Positions 35,845 to 44,536 of a DNA stretch of 64,000 bases are shown here, piece by piece. Made by a program: the position numbers and the translations under genes. Source of the DNA: JBNKZU01 sp050301795 (lineage in GTDB: Bacteria; Pseudomonadota; Gammaproteobacteria; Thiohalomonadales; Thiohalomonadaceae); the NCBI GenBank assembly GCA_050301795.1, contig JBNKZU010000034.1, positions 29,389 to 93,388 on the forward strand, written 5' to 3'. Below the pieces are notes generated by a model. That model searched no databases. It saw only the letters and a program-made list of their open reading frames with translations, and was not told the DNA's origin. Position 1 is the stretch's first letter. Each line of letters begins with the position of its first letter.

Positions 35845-38091
35845 ATGAAACTAAAACGAGTCATCATTTCTCTGATAGCACTATTGATACTCCCTTTTTC
35901 AGCAGTGTTCGCAGACGAAGAGCTGTTACAGCCGGAAGAGGCCTTTGTGCTTACAGTATCGGCAGTCGATGCCAACATGATACGTGCGAAATGGCGTATT
36001 GCTGATGGCTACTATCTATACCGCAGCAAGTTTCGTTTTAAGAGTCTCACCGATGGCATCACACTTGGTGAACCACAATTTACTAAAGGAAAGATTAAGA
36101 ATGATGAGTATTTTGGAGAGGTTGAGATCTACCGAAACCATCTCTCTGTTGATATTCCTATCGAGAACAACTCAAACATAACAGCCCTATTATTAGAGAC
36201 CACCTCTCAAGGGTGTGCTGATATCGGGGTTTGCTATCCTCCAATTCGTCAACGTGCTGAATTATCAGTTCCTGTAAACAGCCCCCAGGCCAGCAATAGT
36301 CGTAGCGCTTTAGATAATCTTTTTGGCGCCGCAGATGATGAGTATCAGATTTTAGATCCCGATGTCGCCTTCAAGTTCAGTGCAATCGCACAGGATGCCA
36401 ACACCATCATTGCACGCTGGGAGATCGAACCGAAACACTATCTCTACAAAAGCAAGTTCACATTCTCGCTCGCTGATGGCGCTGCGGCTACACTCGGCAC
36501 CCCAATAATTCCCAAGGGCGAAGAGAAGAGTGATGAGTTCTTTGGAGATATTGAGGTTTTTCACAACCTAGTTGAGATCAAGATACCGGTCGAACGAAGC
36601 ACAACCGATGAGAGCGCCTTAACCTTGAAGGTGGGTTATCAAGGCTGTGCCGAAGCTGGTATCTGTTATCCACCCATAAAGAAGCAGACTGATGTCACGC
36701 TACCTGCGGCTGGAACGGTTAGTGATAACTCACCGACAAACAACAATCGAGTCACAACTTCAACGAGCGCACCTGTTTCTGAGCAGGATAGCCTAGCAGC
36801 CTCTCTTGCCAGCGGCAGTACATTTGCCACCATTGCCCTATTCTTCGGTCTTGGCTTGCTGCTGGCCTTTACACCGTGCGTGTTCCCGATGATTCCAATC
36901 CTCTCCAGTATTATCGTTGGTCAAGGCGAGGGGTTAACCACTCGTCGGGCATTTACACTATCACTGGTTTACGTACTGGCGATGGCCTTGACCTATACCG
37001 TTGCAGGTATTATTGCCGGATTATTTGGCGCTAATCTTCAAGCGGCATTTCAAGATCCCGTCATTCTCTCTATCTTTAGCGCTATTTTTGTGCTGCTTGC
37101 ACTGTCGATGTTTGGGTTTTATGAACTACAGTTGCCGAGCGCATTACAAAGCAAGATCACTACCATTAGTAATCATCAGAAAAGCGGCTCTCTAATTGGC
37201 GTGGGCATTATGGGACTGCTCTCTGCATTGATTGTCGGGCCTTGTGTCGCTCCACCACTAATGGGAGCACTGATCTATATCGGCCAAACAGGAGATGCTG
37301 TACTTGGTGGTATCGCGCTGTTTTCTTTAAGTCTGGGAATGGGAGCACCACTGCTACTCATCGGAACCTCAGCCGGAAAACTGCTTCCTCGTGCAGGAGG
37401 ATGGATGGATACGGTTAAGGCTGTTTTCGGAGTCATGCTCATTGCTGTGGCGATCTGGATGTTAGAACGTATTCTGCCAGCGACGGTTACAATGCTTATG
37501 TGGGCGACGTTATTGATCACATCGGCAATCTATATGGGAACACTTGAACCGATTGCTGAAGGCGCTTCTGGTTGGAAAAGACTCTGGAAAGGCCTCGGGG
37601 TTATCCTGCTGCTTCAAGGCGCAATGATTCTCGCTGGAGCCGCAATGGGAAACAGTGATCCTCTCGAACCACTGAAAGGATCTCGATTACAGATGATCGC
37701 AGGAGATACCTCTACCCCAAATCATCTCGCTTTTAAACGGATTAAAGGCATTGATGATCTGAATCAAGCCATTGCCGATGCAAATGCAGACGGCAAAGCA
37801 GTGATGCTCGATTTCTATGCTGACTGGTGTATTTCCTGTAAAGAGTTTGAAAAATACACCTTCTCACACCCCGGAGTAATCAACTCACTCAACAATGTCG
37901 TAACACTGCAAGCTGACGTCACCGACAATGATGAGTTAGATCAAGCACTGTTAAAAACATTTGGTCTCATCGGCCCTCCTGCAATTCTCTTCTTCGGAAC
38001 GGATGGAAACGAACGCAGATCTTACCGAGTGGTCGGGTATATGGAGGCGGATCGCTTTAAAAATCAGGTCGATGCTGCATTAGCACAATAA
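35845..38091 (+). CDS. dsbD: Thiol:disulfide interchange protein DsbD with duplicated N-terminal domain
   Basis: 748 aa against about 565 in E. coli. DsbD carries electrons from cytoplasmic thioredoxin to periplasmic DsbC, DsbG and CcmG. A signal peptide (1-23) is followed by two tandem alpha domains, each with YLYxxKF, DE(Y/F)FG and the cysteine pair in QGCADIGVCYPP (near 110) and QGCAEAGICYPP (near 270). The membrane beta domain has its active cysteines in FTPCVFPM (near 350) and VGPCVAPP (near 460). The C-terminal thioredoxin-like domain has DWCISC (near 660). The gene begins 10 bp after cutA. Confidence 0.95.
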   Translation: MKLKRVIISLIALLILPFSAVFADEELLQPEEAFVLTVSAVDANMIRAKWRIADGYYLYRSKFRFKSLTDGITLGEPQFTKGKIKNDEYFGEVEIYRNHLSVDIPIENNSNITALLLETTSQGCADIGVCYPPIRQRAELSVPVNSPQASNSRSALDNLFGAADDEYQILDPDVAFKFSAIAQDANTIIARWEIEPKHYLYKSKFTFSLADGAAATLGTPIIPKGEEKSDEFFGDIEVFHNLVEIKIPVERSTTDESALTLKVGYQGCAEAGICYPPIKKQTDVTLPAAGTVSDNSPTNNNRVTTSTSAPVSEQDSLAASLASGSTFATIALFFGLGLLLAFTPCVFPMIPILSSIIVGQGEGLTTRRAFTLSLVYVLAMALTYTVAGIIAGLFGANLQAAFQDPVILSIFSAIFVLLALSMFGFYELQLPSALQSKITTISNHQKSGSLIGVGIMGLLSALIVGPCVAPPLMGALIYIGQTGDAVLGGIALFSLSLGMGAPLLLIGTSAGKLLPRAGGWMDTVKAVFGVMLIAVAIWMLERILPATVTMLMWATLLITSAIYMGTLEPIAEGASGWKRLWKGLGVILLLQGAMILAGAAMGNSDPLEPLKGSRLQMIAGDTSTPNHLAFKRIKGIDDLNQAIADANADGKAVMLDFYADWCISCKEFEKYTFSHPGVINSLNNVVTLQADVTDNDELDQALLKTFGLIGPPAILFFGTDGNERRSYRVVGYMEADRFKNQVDAALAQ

Positions 38092-38344
38092 ATACTCAAA
38101 ATCACCATAAACAATACTAGATTGTGTCCAAGCCAACAGATTCAGAACATTTAGCCACTTTTTAGAGGCATACGTGAACATTTTCACGAATTTGCCACCA
38201 TCTGCATATAGACATCACAAAAACGATATAGGACAATGCACCAAATCGATACATGCTGAATTTTGGTGTGATTTGAAGTGAAATAGCTGTTAATTTCTGG
38301 CTTTTTTGTCAAATCTTACCAAATAACCCTGGAATTTCAGTCAA

Positions 38345-38785
38345 ATGGCAAAAATACTGGTATTAAACGGCCCCAATCTAAACCTTCTTGGTCAACGTGA
38401 ACCAGATCACTACGGCAACCATACGCTTGAGTCGATCAATGCCCGACTCAAGATCATTACTCATGAGAGTGGCCACAGCTTTGATACCTTCCAAACAAAC
38501 AATGAATCACTTCTTGTTGAGCGTATTCACCAGGCAATGGATGAGGAAGTTGATTGGATTATCATCAACCCCGCTGCATTTACCCATACCAGCGTGTCAA
38601 TTCGGGATGCGCTTGCAGCGGTAAAGATTCCATTCATTGAGGTGCATCTATCAAATGTTCATGCACGGGAGCCGTTCCGCAAACACTCCTATTTTTCTGA
38701 TATTTCAAGTGGCGTAATCAGTGGCCTGGGAGCCATCGGTTATGAACTTGCACTAAGCGCAATATTGCGCAAACTTGAAGATTAA
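38345..38785 (+). CDS. aroQ: Type II 3-dehydroquinate dehydratase
   Basis: 146 aa, the type II dehydroquinase length. It removes water from 3-dehydroquinate in the shikimate pathway. LVLNGPNLNLLGQREPDHYG carries the active-site Asn and Tyr near residues 6-25. IINPAAFTHTSVSIRDAL follows near residue 77, and EVHLSNVHAREPFRKHSYFS near residue 100. It directly precedes accB, the common gammaproteobacterial arrangement. A 253-bp intergenic region upstream probably holds the aroQ-accBC promoter, but I see no clear -35/-10 pair. Confidence 0.97.
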   Translation: MAKILVLNGPNLNLLGQREPDHYGNHTLESINARLKIITHESGHSFDTFQTNNESLLVERIHQAMDEEVDWIIINPAAFTHTSVSIRDALAAVKIPFIEVHLSNVHAREPFRKHSYFSDISSGVISGLGAIGYELALSAILRKLED

Positions 38786-38825
38786 CAAACAAATATAAAA
38801 CATTAACACAACAGGTCATGAAATA

Positions 38826-39281
38826 ATGGATATACGAAAGGTAAAAAAACTTATCGAACTGCTTGAAGAGTCAGGTATTGCAGAGATTGAGATTCACGAA
38901 GGTGAAGAATCAGTTCGCATTAGCCGTAACAGTCAGGCAGCCGCCCCGATTTATGCTGCTCCTCAGCCACAGATGGCACCAGTCGCCGCACCGCCTGTCG
39001 CTGAAGCCGCAGCCGCTGAAGCAAAAACCGATAGTGCAAGCCCAACAGGACATCAAGTCACCTCTCCTATTGTTGGCACGTTCTATCGTTCATCCTCCCC
39101 TAGCTCAAAACCATTTGTTGAGGTAGGTAGCTCAGTAAATGCAGGTGACACATTGTGCATTATTGAAGCAATGAAGATTATGAATCAGATCGAAGCCGAT
39201 AAATCCGGCAAGATCTCAGCTATTCTGGTCGACAATGGTGACCCTGTTGAATTTGGTCAACCGCTGTTTGTCATCGAATAA
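38826..39281 (+). CDS. accB: Biotin carboxyl carrier protein of acetyl-CoA carboxylase
   Basis: 151 aa. The C-terminal biotinyl domain has the biotinylated Lys in IEAMKIMNQIEA near residue 115. An Ala/Pro-rich flexible linker (AAPIYAAPQPQMAPVAAPPV) separates it from the N-terminal part. It carries carboxybiotin from AccC to the carboxyltransferase in the first step of fatty-acid synthesis. The thumb loop typical of E. coli BCCP is recognisable around SPSSKPFVEVGS. It is followed 23 bp later by accC. Confidence 0.97.
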   Translation: MDIRKVKKLIELLEESGIAEIEIHEGEESVRISRNSQAAAPIYAAPQPQMAPVAAPPVAEAAAAEAKTDSASPTGHQVTSPIVGTFYRSSSPSSKPFVEVGSSVNAGDTLCIIEAMKIMNQIEADKSGKISAILVDNGDPVEFGQPLFVIE

Positions 39282-39304
39282 AACACATAACCAGGATATC
39301 TACT

Positions 39305-40645
39305 ATGTTCGAGAAAATCGTCATAGCCAACCGGGGTGAAATTGCATTACGCGTGCTACGCGCCTGTCGCGAGCTTGGCATAAAAACTGTCGCTGTTCAC
39401 TCCACAGCCGACAGAGATCTAAAACACGTATTACTTGCGGATGAATCGGTATGTATCGGTCCGCCGCCGTCAACAAACAGTTACTTGAATATTCCATCGC
39501 TCATCAGTGCCGCAGAAGTCACTGATGCAATGGCGATTCACCCCGGATATGGTTTCCTTTCTGAGAATGCTGACTTTGCAGAACGTGTTGAGCAGAGCGG
39601 GTTTACCTTTATCGGTCCTAAATCTGAAACCATTCGCCTTATGGGCGATAAGGTCTCTGCGATTGAATCGATGAAAAAGGCAGGGGTTCCGTGCGTTCCC
39701 GGCTCCGATGGACCATTGGGTGACGACGATGCGACCAACATCAAACTCGCTGCTGAAATCGGCTATCCCATCATTATTAAAGCCGCTGGCGGTGGCGGTG
39801 GTCGTGGTATGCGCGTGGTTCATAGCGAATCAAACTTGCTCAACTCAATCTCATTAACCAAATCAGAGGCGGGCTCTTTCTTCGGTAATGACACGGTTTA
39901 TATGGAGAAGTTTCTTGAAAACCCTCGTCATATCGAGATTCAGGTGCTTTCAGACACTCATGGCAACGCGATCCACCTTGGCGAGCGTGACTGCTCAATG
40001 CAGCGTCGTCATCAGAAGGTAATCGAAGAGGCACCTGCACCCGGAATCTCACCGGAACTGCGTGCAGAGATCGGTAATCGATGTGCCCAGGCATGTATCG
40101 ATATCGGCTATCGTGGTGCAGGAACCTTCGAGTTTCTATACGAAGATGGCGAGTTCTACTTTATTGAGATGAACACTCGTGTTCAAGTTGAACACCCAGT
40201 GACGGAGATGATCACTGGTGTTGATATTGTTCGAGAACAGATCCGGATTGCAGCAGGTCTACCATTGGCATACAAACAGGAAGATATTGAAGTTCGCGGC
40301 CATGCAATCGAGTGCCGGATTAATGCTGAAGATCCTGAAACCTTTATGCCCTCACCCGGCAAGATTGATCGTGTGCACATGCCTGGTGGTTTAGGTGTTC
40401 GTGTCGATTCTCATATCTACAATGGCTACTACGTACCACCTCATTATGATTCCATGATTGGAAAGCTTATTACTCATGGCGAAAATCGTGAAACCGCTGT
40501 TGTCAGAATGTTTTCGGCACTTGATGAAACCGTCATAGAAGGCATTAAAACCAATATTCCACTTCATCGTCGATTGATGCAGGATGAAGGTTTCAAAAAA
40601 GGCAGTGTAAATATTCACTATCTTGAGAAACTGCTAAGCATCTAA
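39305..40645 (+). CDS. accC: Biotin carboxylase subunit of acetyl-CoA carboxylase
   Basis: 446 aa. It carboxylates AccB-bound biotin with bicarbonate and ATP. The start FEKIVIANRGEIALRVLRA, the ATP-grasp glycine loop KAAGGGGGRGMRVV near residue 160, and FEFLYEDGEFYFIEMNTRVQ (split here) near residue 275 with the catalytic Arg are all present. A hairpin terminator follows at 40668, separating the acc genes from prmA. Confidence 0.98.
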   Translation: MFEKIVIANRGEIALRVLRACRELGIKTVAVHSTADRDLKHVLLADESVCIGPPPSTNSYLNIPSLISAAEVTDAMAIHPGYGFLSENADFAERVEQSGFTFIGPKSETIRLMGDKVSAIESMKKAGVPCVPGSDGPLGDDDATNIKLAAEIGYPIIIKAAGGGGGRGMRVVHSESNLLNSISLTKSEAGSFFGNDTVYMEKFLENPRHIEIQVLSDTHGNAIHLGERDCSMQRRHQKVIEEAPAPGISPELRAEIGNRCAQACIDIGYRGAGTFEFLYEDGEFYFIEMNTRVQVEHPVTEMITGVDIVREQIRIAAGLPLAYKQEDIEVRGHAIECRINAEDPETFMPSPGKIDRVHMPGGLGVRVDSHIYNGYYVPPHYDSMIGKLITHGENRETAVVRMFSALDETVIEGIKTNIPLHRRLMQDEGFKKGSVNIHYLEKLLSI

Positions 40646-40667
40646 ATACTGGAATAAATATTTGAAC

Positions 40668-40699
40668 AGGGGCATATCTTGATGTGCCCCTCTTCTTTT
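40668..40699 (+). terminator. Rho-independent terminator after accC
   Basis: The seven-base arms AGGGGCA and TGCCCCT enclose a 10-nt loop and are followed by the T-rich TCTTCTTTT. It lies only a few bases before the prmA start. Confidence 0.75.
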
Positions 40700-40705
40700 G
40701 GATAA

Positions 40706-41590
40706 ATGCGTATGGGCTGGATACAGATCACATTCCCTTCAAATAAATATGAGGCTGAGGCGCTCTCCGATCTACTAACCGAGTATCACTGTGCCGCAGT
40801 TACACTCAAGGATGCGGTTGATGATCCGATCTACGAGCCTGAACTCAATACCACACCTGTATGGAATCATACACTGGTTGTCGGCCTCTACAGTGATGAG
40901 ACCGACGTCCCTGAATTGATTAAAGCCTTAACCCATGCATGGGCACCTAAACAACTGCCTGAATTTCAGGTACAAACGCTTGAGGAGCAGGTTTGGGAGC
41001 GTGCCTGGATGGATGGGTTTAAGCCGATGCAATTTGGAAAGCGGTTATGGATTGTTCCCAGTTGGCATCAGGCTCCCGATCCTGATGGCGTTAATATCCA
41101 CTTGGATCCAGGTCTCGCATTTGGCACCGGAACTCATCCAACAACCCGTTTATGTCTTGAGTGGCTGGATCAAAACTACCAAGGCTCCACAAAGGTGATC
41201 GATTATGGTTGTGGCTCAGGAATATTGGCCATCGCTGCCGCACTTTTAGGGGCAACTCATATCGATTGTATTGATACCGATCCTCAGGCACTTGAAGCGA
41301 CACTCGACAATGGTAGTCGCAACACTATCGATCACCGACTCAGCACATTCCTACCCAATGCCTATAAGGATGCCCCTGCCCCGTTGCTACTAGCCAATAT
41401 CCTGGCAGGGCCTTTAGTCGAACTATCACCAAGGCTTGCGGCATTAACCTTGCAGGGTGGAGATATCGTCCTCTCTGGCATACTTGAAGAGCAGGCGAAT
41501 GAGGTTTTAGAGGCCTATCAACAGTGGTTTGAGATGGATCAACCCGTTTCACTTGATGGCTGGGTTCGTCTACACGGCATCAAGCGCTAA
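40706..41590 (+). CDS. prmA: Ribosomal protein L11 methyltransferase
   Basis: 294 aa. It trimethylates lysines and the N-terminus of ribosomal protein L11 with SAM. The L11-recognising N-domain covers residues 1-95. The SAM domain has LDPGLAFGTGTHPTTRLCL near residue 133, VIDYGCGSGILAIAAALLGA near residue 165 and the ANILAGPL motif near residue 230. The start may be ATG 40706 or the in-frame ATG 40712, the latter having a better-spaced TTGGA site. In the usual order it precedes dusB-fis, here with two genes between. Confidence 0.96.
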   Translation: MRMGWIQITFPSNKYEAEALSDLLTEYHCAAVTLKDAVDDPIYEPELNTTPVWNHTLVVGLYSDETDVPELIKALTHAWAPKQLPEFQVQTLEEQVWERAWMDGFKPMQFGKRLWIVPSWHQAPDPDGVNIHLDPGLAFGTGTHPTTRLCLEWLDQNYQGSTKVIDYGCGSGILAIAAALLGATHIDCIDTDPQALEATLDNGSRNTIDHRLSTFLPNAYKDAPAPLLLANILAGPLVELSPRLAALTLQGGDIVLSGILEEQANEVLEAYQQWFEMDQPVSLDGWVRLHGIKR

Positions 41591-41658
41591 ATCGTCACCG
41601 TTTGCACTACAGAGTATTTCAACCTATTCTGTGATCCTGCTCGTGAGAGGTCATAAAG

Positions 41659-42312
41659 ATGAACGCCGAATCAAAACCCTATTCGATTGCTGAAGAGATC
41701 GCCAATGCTGTCTCTCATGGAATTGGTGCTGTTTTAAGTATTGCAGGCTTGGCGGTTCTGGTCGCTTATGCCTCGGTTTATGGCGATGTTTGGCATATTG
41801 TCAGCGTCAGCATCTATGGCACGACCATGATCCTGCTCTATACAGCCTCAACACTCTATCACGCCATCTGGCAACCTCAGGCCAAAAAGGTGCTACAACA
41901 GATCGACCATGCAGCGATCTTTCTATTGATAGCCGGAACCTATACCCCTTTCACCCTAGTCAATCTTCGTGCAGATTGGGGTTGGCTGCTATTTGCACTG
42001 GTTTGGAGTATTGCAGCAATCGGAATTGTGGTTGAGATCTACAGCAGAAAACCTAATCGTCGTCTCTCGTTGACGCTCTATCTCTCATTAGGCTGGTTAG
42101 TAGTGATTGCGATCCAGCCGATGCTAAATCATGTTGCACCAGGTGGGCTGATCCTCCTGCTTGCTGGTGGACTCTGCTATTCGCTTGGCGTTATCTTTTA
42201 TGTATGGAAACGCCTCTATCATCACCACGCAATATGGCATCTATTTGTACTTGCCGGATCGAGTTTTCACTTCTTCTCGGTACTCTTCTATGTCATCCCT
42301 GATGGTGGCTAA
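41659..42312 (+). CDS. Hemolysin III/PAQR family membrane protein
   Basis: 217 aa with seven hydrophobic segments. The family residues are visible: EEIANAVSHGIGAVLS at the N-terminus, STLYHA near residue 66, the QQIDHAAIFLLIAGTYTPF block near residue 82 and HAIWHLFVLAGSSFHFFSV near residue 193, which form the metal-binding site of PAQR/Hly-III proteins. Bacterial members (YqfA, hemolysin III) have uncertain function in membrane homeostasis. GAGAGG lies about 10 nt upstream of the ATG. Confidence 0.93.
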   Translation: MNAESKPYSIAEEIANAVSHGIGAVLSIAGLAVLVAYASVYGDVWHIVSVSIYGTTMILLYTASTLYHAIWQPQAKKVLQQIDHAAIFLLIAGTYTPFTLVNLRADWGWLLFALVWSIAAIGIVVEIYSRKPNRRLSLTLYLSLGWLVVIAIQPMLNHVAPGGLILLLAGGLCYSLGVIFYVWKRLYHHHAIWHLFVLAGSSFHFFSVLFYVIPDGG

Positions 42313-42413
42313 TCTTTGTTGTTAATGAATAAACTCATCAATAACAGAAAACTCTTTTGCACCTATTCGCTATCCCCCCTAGAATCGTATCTTTCATTGA
42401 TTAGATAAAGAAG

Positions 42414-43115
42414 ATGCTAACCCGCTGCCCACAATGTGAATCGATCTTTAAAGTTGATCAGAAAAGTCTGTCGATTGCCGATGGTATTGTTGAGTGTGGT
42501 GAATGCGAGACACATTTTGATGCTATTGCACAGCAACTTGATCCCTCTGATCTCTATTCCGATCCCAAGTCCCATGCAGAAAGTCGTGACGAGAGTCGTT
42601 ATCAGATCATTGAACCGGTATCCTCAAAGGCACAAAAGCCAAAAACATCATTATTATGGACCTTTGGGGTTTTGTTGCTCGCTGCGACAGCAGTTGGTCA
42701 ATATCTGCTATTGCAACGAGTACAACTGTCGCAAAATATTGAGTTGCGACCAATTCTGAAACAACTGTGTGCCATTCGCGGTTGTGAGATTCCACTAATC
42801 TCCGACATCAGTCGTTTTCAAATCGTTGAACATAAAATCGGAACCCACCCCAAAGATAATCGAGGGTTAATCATCACCGGCACATTGGTTAACAACGCTA
42901 CTTTTGCACAGCGTTACCCCTTAGTTGAGCTTCAGATGACCGATATCAATCAAAAGGTTGTGGCCTCAAGGCAATTTAGAGCAGCAGAATACCTGCCGCC
43001 AGGGGTGCCTAATCGAGTGATCGAAGCAAATACCGAAGCCCCGGTTTTAATCGAGATTGTTGACCCTGGTGAACAAGCAATAGGATTTGAGTTCAAGTTT
43101 GTTGCCGCGAGATAG
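42414..43115 (+). CDS. Zinc-ribbon DUF3426 membrane protein
   Basis: 233 aa. The N-terminal MJ0042-type zinc ribbon is CPQC (residues 5-8) and CGEC (residues 29-32). A single transmembrane helix follows near residue 80-98 (LLWTFGVLLLAATAVGQYLL) and the C-terminal DUF3426 domain is periplasmic. Function is unknown. The gene is regularly found between prmA and dusB-fis in gammaproteobacteria, as here. Confidence 0.92.
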   Translation: MLTRCPQCESIFKVDQKSLSIADGIVECGECETHFDAIAQQLDPSDLYSDPKSHAESRDESRYQIIEPVSSKAQKPKTSLLWTFGVLLLAATAVGQYLLLQRVQLSQNIELRPILKQLCAIRGCEIPLISDISRFQIVEHKIGTHPKDNRGLIITGTLVNNATFAQRYPLVELQMTDINQKVVASRQFRAAEYLPPGVPNRVIEANTEAPVLIEIVDPGEQAIGFEFKFVAAR

Positions 43116-43262
43116 TTTTGCCCTGTGCGATATACTTCTAAGTGCAATCCTGAAAAATAATATCCTTTTTCACCCGATATCATCATAAATCCACTTTTTT
43201 TCAGTGTCTTTTATGGGTTATGATCGCCCTCCCGTTTCTGTACAAATTTTGCACAAAATTTC

Positions 43263-44255
43263 ATGATGAAGATTGGTTCATACGAACTACCCAATAATCT
43301 GATCCTGGCACCAATGGCAGGTGTTACCGATCGACCATTTCGACAGCTTTGTCGAGATATGGGTGCTGGTATGGCTGTATCCGAGATGGTCTCATCTAAC
43401 TCATTATTATGGGGCAGTGAAAAAACTAAACGCCGTGCCAATCATGTTGGTGAAACTGAGCCTCGTTCCGTTCAGATCATGGGAGCGGATCCCAATCTTA
43501 TGGCAGAAGCGGCGCTATTTAATGTTGAAAATGGCGCACAGATCATTGATATCAATATGGGTTGTCCGGCGAAAAAGGTGTGCAATGTTTCTGCCGGATC
43601 CGCATTGATGCGTGATGAGAAGATTGTAGCTGCAATCCTGAACGCCGTCGTTAAGGCCATCCCTTCGATTCCGGTTACGCTAAAGATTCGCACGGGATGG
43701 GATAGCCAGAATCGTAATGGCCTGAACATCGCAAAAATTGCTGAAGCCGAGGGCGTTCAAGCCCTCGCTGTACATGGCCGCACCCGCGCAGACGCCTACA
43801 GAGGAAACGCCGAATACGATACGATTGCCGAGATTAAAAGCGCACTATCAATCCCATTAATTGCCAATGGCGATATCACGACACCTGAAAAAGCCAAGTA
43901 TGTTCTGGAATATACCGGAGCCGATGCGGTGATGATTGGTCGGGCAGCTCAAGGCCGACCCTGGATCTTTAGAGAGATCAAACACTACTTAACGACCGGA
44001 TCTTATCTACCAGAACCCACCTATCAGGAGATCCATGATATTCTCTACGCCCATTTGCACAATCTTTATCAATTTTATGGTGAATACACAGGAATCCGTA
44101 TGGCCAGAAAACATATAAGCTGGTACAGCAAAGGGCAACGCAATGGCGGCGCATTTAGAGATGCTGTCAACCGTGTTGAAACCATGGAACAACAATTAGA
44201 TATGGTTAATGAGTTTTTTGGAAGTTTGATTGAGGGGGATAATCAAGCAGCATGA
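43263..44255 (+). CDS. dusB: tRNA-dihydrouridine synthase B
   Basis: 330 aa. The flavin enzyme reduces uridine 17 in the tRNA D loop. It contains LILAPMAGVTDRPFRQLCR near residue 14, DINMGCPAKKVCN near residue 95 with the catalytic-type Cys, and GRTRADAYRGNAEYD near residue 175. It is the first gene of dusB-fis and overlaps fis by 4 bp (ATGA). I see no clear Shine-Dalgarno before the ATG; the upstream bases are an A/T-rich imperfect palindrome. Confidence 0.97.
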   Translation: MMKIGSYELPNNLILAPMAGVTDRPFRQLCRDMGAGMAVSEMVSSNSLLWGSEKTKRRANHVGETEPRSVQIMGADPNLMAEAALFNVENGAQIIDINMGCPAKKVCNVSAGSALMRDEKIVAAILNAVVKAIPSIPVTLKIRTGWDSQNRNGLNIAKIAEAEGVQALAVHGRTRADAYRGNAEYDTIAEIKSALSIPLIANGDITTPEKAKYVLEYTGADAVMIGRAAQGRPWIFREIKHYLTTGSYLPEPTYQEIHDILYAHLHNLYQFYGEYTGIRMARKHISWYSKGQRNGGAFRDAVNRVETMEQQLDMVNEFFGSLIEGDNQAA

Positions 44256-44500
44256 CAACAACACTGGACAAGTCAATCACATTAAACGGTAGCGTAAAAC
44301 ACGCCCTTGATAACTATTTTTCAAACCTAGATGGACATGAACCATCAAACCTCTATCAGCTACTTTTGGAAGAGGTCGAAAAACCACTGCTCGAACGTGT
44401 TCTTCTCCATACCAGCGGTAATCAAACCAAAACCGCAACCATTCTTGGTATCAGTCGCGGAACATTAAGAAAAAAATTAAAACAGTATCACCTTGAGTGA
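44252..44500 (+). CDS. fis: DNA-binding protein Fis
   Basis: 82 aa, somewhat shorter than the E. coli 98-aa protein. Fis is a nucleoid protein that bends DNA and regulates rRNA promoters and many others. The helix-turn-helix GNQTKTATILGISRGTLRKK at the C-terminus is nearly that of E. coli Fis. It overlaps dusB, as in E. coli, so expression depends on the dusB transcript. Confidence 0.97.
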   Translation: MTTTLDKSITLNGSVKHALDNYFSNLDGHEPSNLYQLLLEEVEKPLLERVLLHTSGNQTKTATILGISRGTLRKKLKQYHLE

Positions 44501-44536
44501 TCGCAAACGAATAACTAATCGACAGGAACTCTACTC

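Noticed and set aside
43240..43262. A/T-rich imperfect palindrome before dusB
   Set aside because: Too short and A/T-rich to call an operator; it merely accounts for the missing clear ribosome site.
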